Shown: positions 8,186 to 17,011, counted from the first letter of the stretch. The stretch: DNA of 64,000 bases from DATFVJ01 sp035517695 (GCA_035517695.1 DATIYI010000326.1:1-64000), one strand, 5' to 3'. Notes: a model not told the origin generated them from the letters alone. Translations and numbers: made by a program.

Positions 8186-9877
8186 CTAGCTGAGGCCTAC
8201 CACCTCTCCCGCTTCGTCAATGTCGATGGTCTCGGCCGCAGGCGCGGAGGACAGCCCGGGCATCGTGCGCATGTCGCCGCTCATCGCATAGATGAAACCC
8301 GCTCCTGCGGAGGTCCTGGCCTCACGCACCCGCATACGCCAGCCGGTGGGCGCACCCTTCAGGCTTGGATCCGACGACAGGGACAGATGGGTCTTGGCAA
8401 TGCACACCGGCAGGTTCCCGAACCCGTCGCGCTCGTACATGTCGAGCTGGCGGCTGGCCGCCCGCGCGAAGTCGACTCCTGCCGCGCCGTAGATCTGCGT
8501 CGCGATCGTCTCGATCTTCTCGCGGAGCGGCATCTCGTTTGGGTAGAGCAGCTCGAACCTGCCCGGCTGCTCGGCTGTCTCCGCCACCTCATGGGCGAGT
8601 TCCACGGCGCCTTTGCCACCATCGGCGACGTGGGTCGTGACGGCGCAGCGCACGCCCATCGACTCGGCGATCTCCCTGATGGCCGCACGCTCGGAAGCGA
8701 AGTCCTCAGGGAAGGCGTTGATCGCCACCACCGGGGTGACGCCGTGGCGCGTGATGTTCTCGATCTGCTTGCGCAGGTTGGCGCCGCCGATCTCGACCTC
8801 CTCGGGGTTTTCCACGAGGAGCGCGGGAGGCAGCGGCCGACCGGCCACAATCCGGTACCTGCCCGAGTGCGCCTTCAGGCCGCGAACCGTGCAGACAACG
8901 ACAGCCGCGTCGGGGATGAGACCGGATGCCCGGCACTTGATGTTGAAAAAGCGTTCGGCTCCCATGTCGGCGCCGAAGCCTGCTTCCGTAATAAGAAAGT
9001 CCCCACCGTGGATCGCGATGAGATCGGCGACCACTGACGAGTTCCCGTGTGCGATGTTGCCGAACGGGCCGGTATGGACAAGGACCGGTGTGCCTTCGAG
9101 CGTCTGGACAAGGTTCGGCTTGATCGCCTCGCGCGCGATCACCGTCATCGCCCCGGCGGCCTTCAACTGCTCGGCGGTGACCGGCTCGCCGGCCGACGTG
9201 AAGCCCACCACGACCCGGCCGAGCCGTGCCCGCAGATCGTGCAGCGAGGTGGAAAGCGCGAGTATCGCCATCACCTCTGACGCTGCGGTGATGTCGAATC
9301 CGCTCTGGCGCGGGACACCGTCCTGACGCGACCCGAGGCCGACGACGATGTTGCGCAAAGCCCTGTCGTTCACGTCGAGCACACGCCGCCAGGTGATGTT
9401 GTGTAGGTCGAGCCCGAGCTTGTTGCCACGATGCAGGTGGTTGTCGACCATAGCGGCGAGCAGGTTATGCGCGGCGGTAACGGCGTGCATGTCGCCGGTC
9501 AGATGAAGGTTGACCGTTTCGAACGGGACCGCCTGGCTGTAGCCACCCCCGGCGGCACCGCCCTTGATGCCGAAAGTCGGGCCCATAGACGCCTGACGGA
9601 TGGCAACGACACCTTGCTTGCTGATATGGCGCATCGCCTGGCCGAGGCCGAGTGCCGTGGTTGTCTTGCCCTCGCCGAACGGCGTGGGCGTGATAGCCGA
9701 TACGACCACGTAGCGGGCCCGTGGGCGGTCCGAAAGCTGGTCAATGGCGTCGAGCTTTATCTTGGCGACGTGCTCGCCGTACGGCTCAAGCAAGTGATGC
9801 GGAATCCCCATATCTGCGGCGACATCCGCGACCGGCCTAAGCTTTGCGAGGCGGGCGATTTCGAGTGCAGCAAGCAT
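8186..9877 (-). CDS. fhs: Formate-tetrahydrofolate ligase
   Basis: A 563-residue protein from the ATG at 9877, the usual size of this family. It makes 10-formyl-THF from formate, THF and ATP in cytosolic one-carbon metabolism. Seen: LEIARLAKLRPV at the N-terminus, the P-loop TPTPFGEGKTTT (about 64-73), RQASMGPTFGIKGGAAGGGYSQ-type substrate loop, and the TEAGFGADMGAE motif. A GTG start at 9919 would add 14 residues; the ATG is preferred because GGGAG precedes it and because the family opens with the LEIAR segment. No other folate gene is next to it. Confidence 0.95.
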   Translation of the reverse strand: MLAALEIARLAKLRPVADVAADMGIPHHLLEPYGEHVAKIKLDAIDQLSDRPRARYVVVSAITPTPFGEGKTTTALGLGQAMRHISKQGVVAIRQASMGPTFGIKGGAAGGGYSQAVPFETVNLHLTGDMHAVTAAHNLLAAMVDNHLHRGNKLGLDLHNITWRRVLDVNDRALRNIVVGLGSRQDGVPRQSGFDITAASEVMAILALSTSLHDLRARLGRVVVGFTSAGEPVTAEQLKAAGAMTVIAREAIKPNLVQTLEGTPVLVHTGPFGNIAHGNSSVVADLIAIHGGDFLITEAGFGADMGAERFFNIKCRASGLIPDAAVVVCTVRGLKAHSGRYRIVAGRPLPPALLVENPEEVEIGGANLRKQIENITRHGVTPVVAINAFPEDFASERAAIREIAESMGVRCAVTTHVADGGKGAVELAHEVAETAEQPGRFELLYPNEMPLREKIETIATQIYGAAGVDFARAASRQLDMYERDGFGNLPVCIAKTHLSLSSDPSLKGAPTGWRMRVREARTSAGAGFIYAMSGDMRTMPGLSSAPAAETIDIDEAGEVVGLS

Positions 9878-10398
9878 CGCCAAATCAGCTCCCTTAACGC
9901 CTTGTAGGCGGGTCAGCACTCACCGGCATCCTCAGCACGCCCAGAGGGTTAGCCCATTTGTCAAGATCGTCTGGCGACACATGCCGGGCCAGAGCCGAAA
10001 GTCCCACATCAGGTCACGTCCGCCCCACAGGCCCAGCGTGCCGCGCAAGAGGTCAGGCCCGGCGGGGGGACCCGCCGTTGGGTGTGTGATCGGCCCGCCC
10101 GCTACCCAGGAACCCGGCGTTGGGCGTGTGATCGGCCCGCCCGCTACCCAGGAACCCGCCGTTGGGCGTGTGATCGGCCCGCCCGCTACCCGGCGGCCGC
10201 CCTTGGCTGGTGATCGGCCCGCCGATTACGCAGGACCCGGCCTACCCAGAACGCTGCAATACCGTACTCGCTTGAGTGCATAACCCGACCAACCGTGCCT
10301 GGATCTAAGTTGATAGCTCCTGCAAGGCCCCCAACGAGCCGCCGGACTGGCATTGTCATAAGAGTGCCTACTACCTTCCCGGCGGTGTGTGATTCACT
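9878..10398. other. Intergenic region with a 42-bp repeat array
   Basis: Between formate-THF ligase and the RsbW-like gene. It holds the leader of fhs (a TTGACA is present on the minus strand near 9960, without a clear -10) and the 42-bp array. Short open frames through the array read as repetitive peptide and are not believed to be genes. Confidence 0.6.
10071..10235. repeat. 42-bp tandem repeat, three good copies and a decayed fourth
   Basis: Three near-identical 42-bp units begin at 10071, 10113 and 10155, each containing GTGTGATCGGCCCGCCCGCT; a shortened, diverged copy follows up to about 10235. No terminator or protein function is evident. Confidence 0.85.
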
Positions 10399-10965
10399 GT
10401 GCCCGTCCCGCCGAGCCCGATGACGACGACAGGACACGCGTTTTCCATGGCCAGCACGCCGGTTCAGTCGAACCTGAAGCTGGGGGCGTACCCAACCGCG
10501 GCCTCGTGCGCTCGGCTGCACGCGAAGTCAATGGCGTGGGAGTGGGGGTTGATGGAACTGGCGGCCACCGTCGAACTTGTCGTCTCCGAACTGACGACCA
10601 ATGGTGTCAAGGCAGCCATTGCGAACAAGGACGGCGACGAGGCGGGGCTCCCCTATGTTTGGGTTCGTCTCACGCCCGGGCAGCGCCAGGTGCTGGTTGA
10701 GGTCTGGGACAGCAATCCTGAGCCGCCGGTACGTGCCGAACCCGATCTCACCGCGGAAAACGGCCGCGGCCTCCTCCTCGTCGAGGCTGTCAGCGCGACG
10801 TGGGGATATTACCACGTGACCGACGACCTCGATGATTCCCGCGAGCCCGGCAGGGACCACCAGCCGACAGGAAAGGTCGTGTGGGCCCTGGTGGCAGCGG
10901 AGCGTGGCGGCGAGTCCGGGCGGCACGCTGGCGGGGCGCGGGGCGACAATGAATCTTCGCCGTGA
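10399..10965 (+). CDS. RsbW-like ATP-binding protein (HATPase_c)
   Basis: A small GHKL ATPase of the anti-sigma-factor/RsbW kind that is very common in actinomycetes. Seen: LGAYPTAASCARLHAK, ATVELVVSELTTNGVKA (N box) and ENGRGLLLVEAVSATWGYY (G box). Such proteins usually phosphorylate or bind partner anti-anti-sigma factors in stress signalling; no partner gene is adjacent. The start is uncertain: GTG 10399, ATG 10423 and ATG 10447 are all in frame and none has a good ribosome binding site. Family homology begins just after 10447, so the shorter version is plausible. Confidence 0.8.
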   Translation: MPVPPSPMTTTGHAFSMASTPVQSNLKLGAYPTAASCARLHAKSMAWEWGLMELAATVELVVSELTTNGVKAAIANKDGDEAGLPYVWVRLTPGQRQVLVEVWDSNPEPPVRAEPDLTAENGRGLLLVEAVSATWGYYHVTDDLDDSREPGRDHQPTGKVVWALVAAERGGESGRHAGGARGDNESSP

Positions 10966-11048
10966 CATCACTCGCGCCTTCACAGCGCGCCTCGGCGGTT
11001 CATCACCATCGCAGTGCCCCCGCGTGGTGCGCCGATAAGGTTGGCCGC

Positions 11049-12194
11049 ATGCGATTCGCGCTCGTCGATTCAGGTCTCGGGGTCCTGCCCGCGGCCATGC
11101 ATCTGCGCAGACTGTGCCCGGGCGCGGAACTCGTGCTCTCCATGGACCCCGAGGGCATGCCATGGGGCCCGCGTAACCCGGATGACATCGCCGAGCGCGC
11201 GCTTGCCTGCGCGCAGGCAACACTCCCGTGGCAGCCGGACGTCCTCGTGCTCGCGTGCAACACCGCATCGGTCCGGGCGCTCGACCTACTCCGTCGCGAA
11301 CTCGAGCCAGCCGTGCCTGTCGTCGGGACGGTCCCGGCGATCAAGCCGGCCGCCGCAGGCGGCGGCAAGGTGGCGATCTGGGCTACCGCTGCCACCACCG
11401 GGAGCCCGTACCAGCACGAACTGATCCGCAAGTTTGCCAGTGGCGCGCACGTTACCGAGGTGGCCTGCCCTGGCCTCGCCGCCGCGATCGAATGCGCCGA
11501 CGCTGGCGCGATCTCGGACGCGATCGAGGCCGCGGGTGCTTTTACGCCGCCGGACACACGGGCCGTCGTACTTGGCTGCACTCAGTACGAACTCGCGATG
11601 GACCGGATTCGTGGTGTCCTGCCCAGGGTGCACCTGCACGGTTCGGCACCAGCGGTCGCAGCCCAGGCGATCCGCCGCCTCGCGGCCCGGCCTCCGGCTC
11701 CGGCCGACGCAGCGCCGGGATCGGCCGACCATCGGCAAGCATCGTCTATGGCTCACGGCCACAACACGCCCGCTGCCCAGGACCATGCGCCAAGGGGCCA
11801 GCTAGCCACGACGCAGACATGGGCGGTCGCCGGGGCGACGCTGCCGCCGGGTGGGCCCTCCGAGCCTGTGGCTTCCCCTGGCCTCGCAGCCTCAGCCGGC
11901 CACGCCTGGACATCCATTCCTACTGACCCGTCCGGTCCTGCGGAAGCTTCCGGTCGCGCGGAGGTATCCGGTCCTGCGGAGGCGTCCGATCCGGCGGAGG
12001 CATCAGGCCCGGGCAAGCCGTCCGGCCCAACGCAGCGGCCGGAAGCAAGTGGTGCACCGGCCGCCAGCGAGCCAGGTGCGCCAGTGGTACACGTGCTGCT
12101 GAGCGGTGCTCCCGGTGAACTTCCTGCCGCGGCCCTTCGCTACGCCGAGGGCCGCCTTCTGGCCGGCCTTCGCCTTTCCTCGACAGTGGCATAG
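11049..12194 (+). CDS. Glutamate racemase-like protein with a repetitive tail
   Basis: Residues 1-245 match the Asp/Glu racemase fold of MurI: VDSGLGVLPAA opening, first catalytic cysteine Cys70 in VLACNTAS, VVGTVPAIKPA, and second catalytic Cys177 in VVLGCTQYE. MurI supplies D-glutamate for peptidoglycan. The remaining ~135 residues have no counterpart in MurI: a Pro/Ala/Ser/Glu-rich segment made partly of 18-bp repeats, then a short conserved-looking end (VVHVLLSG to AEGRLLAGL). The ATG at 11049 matches the family N-terminus; the longer frame from 10962 adds an unrelated leader. Its 3' end overlaps the convergent DUF4192 gene by 55 bp. Whether it is the housekeeping MurI or a paralogue is unknown. 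Confidence 0.75.
   Translation: MRFALVDSGLGVLPAAMHLRRLCPGAELVLSMDPEGMPWGPRNPDDIAERALACAQATLPWQPDVLVLACNTASVRALDLLRRELEPAVPVVGTVPAIKPAAAGGGKVAIWATAATTGSPYQHELIRKFASGAHVTEVACPGLAAAIECADAGAISDAIEAAGAFTPPDTRAVVLGCTQYELAMDRIRGVLPRVHLHGSAPAVAAQAIRRLAARPPAPADAAPGSADHRQASSMAHGHNTPAAQDHAPRGQLATTQTWAVAGATLPPGGPSEPVASPGLAASAGHAWTSIPTDPSGPAEASGRAEVSGPAEASDPAEASGPGKPSGPTQRPEASGAPAASEPGAPVVHVLLSGAPGELPAAALRYAEGRLLAGLRLSSTVA
11931..12038. repeat. 18-bp tandem repeat, about six copies, in coding sequence
   Basis: Units of the type TCCGGTCCTGCGGAAGCT, diverged from each other, in frame in the racemase-like gene and encoding SGPAEA/SGRAEV hexapeptides in its C-terminal tail. Confidence 0.75.
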
Positions 12195-13288
12195 GAAGCG
12201 GCGACCTCCTCCGGCGTCATTGGCAGCCGCGCAGCGGACGGCGGCAGGCCACCGCCAACCGCTTCCAGCAGGAGCAGCGCCATCGTGTAGCCCGGATCGG
12301 ATTCAAGTGCCCGGGCGAGCGCGACATTCGCCAATGCCCCATCTCCTGCCTGCCAAGCGGTGAAGGCGAGCAAGCAGGCGGGAGCCGGAACGTAGCGTGG
12401 TTCGGCGCGGCGAACGACATCAGTCCACAGATGCTGATGCGATTCCCGGTGCTCCGGATCCATCCGCGCCCACGCATCGTCGCGGACACGCAGGTCCGCA
12501 AGTGTGACGGTCAGCCACGCGATCTCGTCGTCGCCGCTGATCCGCTCACCGGAGCGGTAGGTGCGAACCGCGTCGCTAACCGCACGCAAGCCGTTCTCAA
12601 TCACCGGCCGCAGCGTCCCACCCCGCTGGCGCCCCGACCGCGCCGACCGCGCTACCAGATCAGCGGCCCGGTTCTCGGCGCGGGTCGTGGCCTGGGCCAT
12701 GGATAAGCGAGCCGCGCCACCCAATGGTGCGACGCTGCGCTCAAGTGCCGCTCGGTCCGGCAATGTCACATTGCCTGCCAGCGTCATCTGGGCGGCGACG
12801 GAGCTCACCGACACGTCGAACGGCACCCCCTCGGCTGGACAGCAGCCAGGGTCGTGGCACATATAGGACCAGTAACGGCCGTCGTGGGCCCGTAGCATCT
12901 CGTGCACGTCGATCCCGGCCTCGTTGAGCCGGACACGGAACTCTTCCGCGATCGGGGTGACGAGGGCGCCCGGGCCATACCCTACGACGATCGCCACGCT
13001 GACTTGCTGGTTGACGAGCACCGCGGTCGCGTGCTCCGCGATCTCCCGCGCGTACCCGTCCTCTGGCGGGTCGAGCAGGTCGTACCTGAAACTGACGTGC
13101 ACCCGGTCGCGGGGCGGCCGGGCGCCGATCACGACCAAGCTGCTCGAAGGATGGAAGCCGATCAGGTAGGGCACGGCCGCGAGCACTTCGGCCGGGGAGC
13201 CGACCTTGACGGGCGGCTGACCTGAGCTGTCCGGCTGATTCGGCGGGAGCGCGCTCGGCGCTCCGGTGGACGATGTATTGGGTTTCAT
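12140..13288 (-). CDS. DUF4192 family protein
   Basis: A 382-residue actinobacterial protein of the DUF4192 family, function unknown. Seen: VLAAVPYLIGFHPSSSLVVIG near the N-terminus, RVHVSFRYDL, a cysteine pair in CHDPGCCPAEG, and a C-terminal helical part with WLTVTLADLRVRDDAW and AFTAWQAGDGALANVALARAL. The ATG at 13288 begins the conserved part; the frame is open to 13378 without homology. It is convergent with, and overlaps by 55 bp, the racemase-like gene. A cluster of DnaA-box-like sequences lies 70-100 bp upstream of its start. Confidence 0.85.
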   Translation of the reverse strand: MKPNTSSTGAPSALPPNQPDSSGQPPVKVGSPAEVLAAVPYLIGFHPSSSLVVIGARPPRDRVHVSFRYDLLDPPEDGYAREIAEHATAVLVNQQVSVAIVVGYGPGALVTPIAEEFRVRLNEAGIDVHEMLRAHDGRYWSYMCHDPGCCPAEGVPFDVSVSSVAAQMTLAGNVTLPDRAALERSVAPLGGAARLSMAQATTRAENRAADLVARSARSGRQRGGTLRPVIENGLRAVSDAVRTYRSGERISGDDEIAWLTVTLADLRVRDDAWARMDPEHRESHQHLWTDVVRRAEPRYVPAPACLLAFTAWQAGDGALANVALARALESDPGYTMALLLLEAVGGGLPPSAARLPMTPEEVAASYATVEERRRPARRRPSA

Positions 13289-13356
13289 GCCAACGAGCGT
13301 GCGCGGCAAGACAATGCCCCGGTAGAGGAGAATGCGGTTCTGGGGACAGCGACTAG

Positions 13357-13390
13357 TTATCCACAGAATTTGTCCCACAGGTCATCCACA
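13357..13390. promoter_or_regulatory. DnaA-box-like cluster upstream of the DUF4192 gene
   Basis: A perfect TTATCCACA at 13357-13365 and a one-mismatch TCATCCACA at 13382-13390, in the same orientation 25 bp apart, with TTGTCCCACA (a box with one extra C) between them. Three boxes are far too few for oriC and no dnaA or dnaN gene is near. They could be a DnaA-responsive promoter element or chance. Confidence 0.4.
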
Positions 13391-13520
13391 GGCGCGACAG
13401 CGGGGCTTGACGCGAATGGCTGCCTGCGATTTATTAGCTGCGACCGGTCCAGTCAAGCAAGCGCCGAGGCTGGCCCAATCAATAGGGTGCCCAGCCAAAC
13501 TCATAATTAGAGGCACAGCT

Positions 13521-13591
13521 AAGGAAGCACAGCCCAACGAAGCACAACCAAGGAAGCACAACCAAGGAAGCACAACCAAGGAAGCACAGCC
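13521..13591. repeat. 14-bp tandem repeat, about four copies
   Basis: Units AAGGAAGCACAACC repeated at 13550, 13564 and 13578 with earlier diverged copies from 13521, in the otherwise gene-free ~330 bp between the DUF4192 start and the broken ribbon-helix-helix gene. The stretch is notably A-rich for this genome. Confidence 0.85.
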
Positions 13592-13620
13592 CAACTGCCC
13601 AACTAACAGCCGCCGATCCG

Positions 13621-13862
13621 TTAGTTCCGCTCTGGTAGCTGGAATTCAAGGAAACGTGTCACGAGACCGCGAACCACGGTAGCCATGGAGAAGCCATGGA
13701 GAAGCCATGCTCCGCACACCATTCACGCAACTGCGCGTGCTGCTCCGCAGGAAAGCGCACGGGCACAACCTGTTGCGCGCCGTGGGCGAACTTACGAACC
13801 GGCCGCGTCACTCGCGAACGGCGCGGGAGCAGCAGAGCCGCCCAGCGGGCCGAGCGCCGCAA
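13621..13862 (-). pseudogene. Ribbon-helix-helix-like protein gene, frameshifted by an 11-bp duplication
   Basis: The minus-strand frame encodes QQVVPVRFPAEQHAQLREWC and AEHGFSM, the start of a small Arc/CopG-like DNA-binding protein, then turns into SPWLPWFAVS and stops at 13659. At the break the sequence ATGGCTTCTCC is present twice in tandem. With one copy removed, translation continues as GFSMATVVRGLVTRFLEFQL and ends at a natural TAA (13621-13623), which gives a complete family-like C-terminus. The gene is therefore inactivated only by this duplication. The true N-terminus is uncertain; a start shortly before the QQVVPV segment is likely. The partner, antitoxin or repressor role is unknown. 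Confidence 0.65.
13684..13709. repeat. 11-bp tandem duplication
   Basis: CATGGAGAAGC occurs at 13684-13694 and 13695-13705 and its first four bases follow at 13706. Because 11 is not a multiple of three, it shifts the frame of the minus-strand ribbon-helix-helix gene. Confidence 0.95.
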
Positions 13863-14103
13863 AGCCCCCCAAGCCTACCGGACCCCGCCGAGCACCCAAG
13901 CGGGGCCGGGGCGACTCACGCCGCCAAGCGGGCAGGACGCCGCAAAAGCCCCCAAGCCGGCTGCCGCCCGCGCCCAGGCAAGGCAGGCAGCGGCGAACCG
14001 CGAACTACTCGAGTCGCCCAACGAACGTTTGCACGAGCGGGTGAACAGAGGCCAGGCGGCAGCCAATCAAACCCGGGCCGTTGTCACGAGCAGCGGCGGC
14101 GAA

Positions 14104-15342
14104 TCAGATTTCAATGCCGAGTATTGCGTCCACGGCGTCCCTTATCAGCGCGGGCGCATGGGGTACCCACGACCGCGATGGCGCGGCGTCAAGCACCGCG
14201 TCCGCCCACCCATCAACGGCGGCGAGCGCACCCGGCGCGTCCAGGTCATCGGCGATACGCGCGCGTACCAGGGAGAGCACCGGCTCGGCCGGCGGCGCCG
14301 CCTGCGCCAAGGCCGCGCGCCGCCAGCGGGCAAGCCGCGCCGACGCGTCCGCCAGGCCGACGTCGGTCCAGTCCCAGTCGGACCGGTAATGGTGGGCGAG
14401 CAGCGCGAGCCGCACCGCCATCGGATCCGCGCCGGCGGCGCGTAGCGCCGAGACGAAGACCAGGTTCCCGAGCGACTTGGACATCTTCTCGCCATTCAGC
14501 CGCACCATGCCTGCGTGCGCGTACACACGGGCGAACGCCGCCGGATCGGCCGACGCAACCCGCGCATGCGACGCGCTGAATTCGTGGTGCGGGAAAACCA
14601 GGTCACTTCCGCCAGCCTGGACATCGAACCGCATCCCGAGGAACCTCGACGCGATCGCTGCGCACTCGATATGCCAGCCGGGCCTGCCAGGCCCGAACGC
14701 GGACGGCCACGAAGGCTCCCCCGGCCGCTCGCCCACCCACACGAGGCAATCGAGCGGATCCTTCTTCCCTATGCGCCCAGGATCGCCACCACGCTCGCCC
14801 GAAAGCCTGAGCATCTCCTCAGGCGAGAGCCGAGACAACGAACCGAACGACGCGTCGGAGGATCGCGCGAAGTACACATCTCCTTCAAGATCGTACAGCG
14901 CCCCCCGCTCTCCCAGCCGCCTGCTCATCGCCTCGATGAGCGGCAGCGCCTCAACCGCGCCGATGAGGTGCGCGGGTGGCAGCACCCTGAGCGCCTCCAT
15001 GTCCCGCCGGAAGCGCGTGATCTCAACATCGGCGAGTTCGCGCCAGTCCACACCGTCTCGCGTGGCACGCTCGATCAGCGGGTCGTCCACATCCGTCACG
15101 TTCTGCACGTAGATCACTTCGTGGTCGGCGTCCCGCAACGCGCGTAGCAGCAGATCCCAGGCCGTATACGTCGCGGCGTGCCCAACGTGCGTCGCGTCGT
15201 ACGGCGTGATCCCGCAGGCGTATATCCGCGCGGTATGTCCCTCCGCGGCGACGGCAAGCACACCGCTCGCGGTGTCGGTCAGCCGGGGCTCCTGGCCGCG
15301 TCCCGGCAGGTCGGGGGGGCTGACAGCACGCCACGATTCCAT
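14104..15342 (-). CDS. mshC: Cysteine:GlcN-Ins ligase of mycothiol synthesis
   Basis: A 412-residue cysteinyl-tRNA-synthetase-like enzyme that joins cysteine to GlcN-inositol with ATP in mycothiol synthesis. Seen: the MshC opening MESWRAVSPPDLPG, the zinc cysteine in YACGITPYDATHVGHA (HIGH-like motif at about 51-55), the GWHIECAAIA and GSDLVFPHHEFSASHA zinc-site regions and KMSKSLGN near residue 290. The MESW opening and the 412-residue length, close to mycobacterial MshC, separate it from true CysS. The frame is open to 15399, but the MESW start at 15342 fits the family. This gene marks the organism as an actinomycete that uses mycothiol. Confidence 0.93.
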   Translation of the reverse strand: MESWRAVSPPDLPGRGQEPRLTDTASGVLAVAAEGHTARIYACGITPYDATHVGHAATYTAWDLLLRALRDADHEVIYVQNVTDVDDPLIERATRDGVDWRELADVEITRFRRDMEALRVLPPAHLIGAVEALPLIEAMSRRLGERGALYDLEGDVYFARSSDASFGSLSRLSPEEMLRLSGERGGDPGRIGKKDPLDCLVWVGERPGEPSWPSAFGPGRPGWHIECAAIASRFLGMRFDVQAGGSDLVFPHHEFSASHARVASADPAAFARVYAHAGMVRLNGEKMSKSLGNLVFVSALRAAGADPMAVRLALLAHHYRSDWDWTDVGLADASARLARWRRAALAQAAPPAEPVLSLVRARIADDLDAPGALAAVDGWADAVLDAAPSRSWVPHAPALIRDAVDAILGIEI

Positions 15343-15409
15343 GCGAGCCAGGCTATCGTGACCCACGTGCGTGAGCCGGCTGGCGCTCGCGGGCGACACG
15401 ACGCCGCCG

Positions 15410-15583
15410 TTAAGGCTGTGCCAGCGGCCACCCCGGATCGAGCTGGATCAGGAGCTTGGCCTGGATCGCTGATGGCGAGTGCTCGGCGGCCAGTGCGGCG
15501 ATGTGAGCCTGCAGGCGTGTTGCCCGTGGCGGGGCCCAGCCCGCACCGGTCTTTCGCCCGTGGTGATCAGGCCGTACAGTCAT
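15410..15583 (-). CDS. Small hypothetical protein
   Basis: An open frame of 57 residues with plausible G/C-rich third positions, ending 67 bp upstream of mshC on the same strand. The C-terminal part (RLQAHIAALAAEHSPSAIQAKL) would form a helix. No family is recognised, and the ribosome binding site is weak. It faces the M20 peptidase gene across only 28 bp. It could be a real leader gene or a chance frame. Confidence 0.25.
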   Translation of the reverse strand: MTVRPDHHGRKTGAGWAPPRATRLQAHIAALAAEHSPSAIQAKLLIQLDPGWPLAQP

Positions 15584-15611
15584 TGTGTGCCCTGGGCCGT
15601 CGGAGTTCACT

Positions 15612-16943
15612 ATGCGACGAGACTCTCCGGACGTTGGTGAGCTGCTTCAGCAGCTGATACGGAACCGATGCGTCAGCGAAGGCTCCCCCTCGACCGGAGA
15701 AGAGATCCGCAACGCCGAAGTGCTGCACCATGTTGTGGCGGGGCGTGGGGTCGAGGCGGCCATCGTGACCCCGCAGGAGGGCAGGCCATCGCTCGTCGCG
15801 CGGGTCGAGGGGTCGGACTCCACGGCGCCGTCGCTGTGCCTTGCGGCCCACACCGACGTGGTCGGTGCTGAGGCAAGCGAGTGGGCTCGTGATCCTTTCG
15901 GCGGCGAGTTGGCCGATGGCGAGATCTGGGGCCGTGGGGCTGTCGACATGCTCGGGCAGGCCGCGGCGATGGCCGTCACGGTCCGCAGGTTGGCCGATGC
16001 CGGGTTCCGGCCACGCGGAACCCTTATCTTCGTCGCGGCACCCGATGAGGAATGTGGCGGGCTGGCCGGCCTGAAGCCGCTGCTCGAGCAGCACGCCGAC
16101 CTCGTCCAGGCCGACTACGCCGTCACCGAGGTTGGCGGCGCGGTTCGCCAAACGGCAAGCGGGCCGCTCGTCGAGGGGTACGTCGCCGACAAAGGAGGGG
16201 TGGTGGTGCACATCATCGTCCGCGGCACCTCGGCGCACACCATGATGCCCTTTCGCGCCGACAACGCGCTGGTGAAAGCCGCGCAGGTCGTGCAGCGGAT
16301 CGCCGCCTACCACCCGCCAACGAGGATTGGAGAGGAGTGGCGCACCTGGGTCGGCCACCAGCAGTTCGACCCGGACGTCGCGCAACTGCTCACTGACCCC
16401 GACCGTCTCGACGGTGCCCTGTCCGCACTTCCTCCCGACCTGGCCCGGCAAGCACACGCCAGCACCCACGCCGTTGTCGTCCCCGCGATTCTGCGTGGCG
16501 CTGACCGGATCAACACTATCCCCGGCACCGTGACGGTCGGCGTCAGCGTGCGCACCCTGCCAGGTGACGATCACGAGGTCGTGGTGGGCGAACTCCGGCG
16601 CCTGCTGGAAGATCTCGTTGACCCCTCGGATGTTGCTGCTACCGGAGCGGTATCGTCGACCCAATCCCCCACGCAGACCCCCCTGTGGCGGCTGCTGGAA
16701 CGGATCGTCGCGGCGCACCACCCACGCGGGCGTCTTGTGCCCACGCTTCTCACCGCACAGACCGATGCGCGCTACCTCCGTCCGGCGGGAACGGTGACCT
16801 ACGGGTTCGCCCTCCTCGGCACGAGCATGACGCCCCAGGCCTACTGGTCACGCTTCCACGGCGCCAATGAACGAATCGACATCGAATCACTGGACCTTGC
16901 GGCTGTCGGCTACCAAGAAATCTGCGATGGCTTCCTCCGTTGA
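15612..16943 (+). CDS. M20 family metallopeptidase
   Basis: A 443-residue cytosolic zinc peptidase/deacylase of the ArgE/DapE/CPG2 family. Metal ligands and catalytic residues seen: His80 and Asp82 in LAAHTDVVG, bridging Asp112 in GRGAVDMLG, and the catalytic Glu in PDEECGG, followed by the dimerisation domain with GTSAHTMMP. Substrate is unknown; the family removes acyl groups or amino acids from small amides. The ATG at 15612 is chosen over 15585 because homology begins there. The C-terminus carries the usual GTSMTPQAYWSRFHGANERID block with the last metal-binding histidine. Confidence 0.88.
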   Translation: MRRDSPDVGELLQQLIRNRCVSEGSPSTGEEIRNAEVLHHVVAGRGVEAAIVTPQEGRPSLVARVEGSDSTAPSLCLAAHTDVVGAEASEWARDPFGGELADGEIWGRGAVDMLGQAAAMAVTVRRLADAGFRPRGTLIFVAAPDEECGGLAGLKPLLEQHADLVQADYAVTEVGGAVRQTASGPLVEGYVADKGGVVVHIIVRGTSAHTMMPFRADNALVKAAQVVQRIAAYHPPTRIGEEWRTWVGHQQFDPDVAQLLTDPDRLDGALSALPPDLARQAHASTHAVVVPAILRGADRINTIPGTVTVGVSVRTLPGDDHEVVVGELRRLLEDLVDPSDVAATGAVSSTQSPTQTPLWRLLERIVAAHHPRGRLVPTLLTAQTDARYLRPAGTVTYGFALLGTSMTPQAYWSRFHGANERIDIESLDLAAVGYQEICDGFLR

Positions 16944-17011
16944 GGTTCTGCGCTCGAAAGGCCACCTCGCAAAACGCCACGGCCATTCCCGACCGCTCCG
17001 CTCCCGCGCAC

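Noticed and set aside
9878..10060. ZTP (pfl) riboswitch before formate-THF ligase
   Set aside because: The leader has GTGAC- and CCGGC-like pieces, but the conserved core and pseudoknot could not be aligned convincingly.
9981..10283. Open frame through the 42-bp repeats as a repeat protein gene
   Set aside because: No start signal or non-repetitive domain; the frame exists because the unit is a multiple of three.
12650..12900. Plus-strand frames inside the DUF4192 gene
   Set aside because: They are antisense shadows with no family similarity.
13357..13390. Chromosome origin (oriC)
   Set aside because: Only two or three DnaA-like boxes and no dnaA, dnaN or AT-rich unwinding region.
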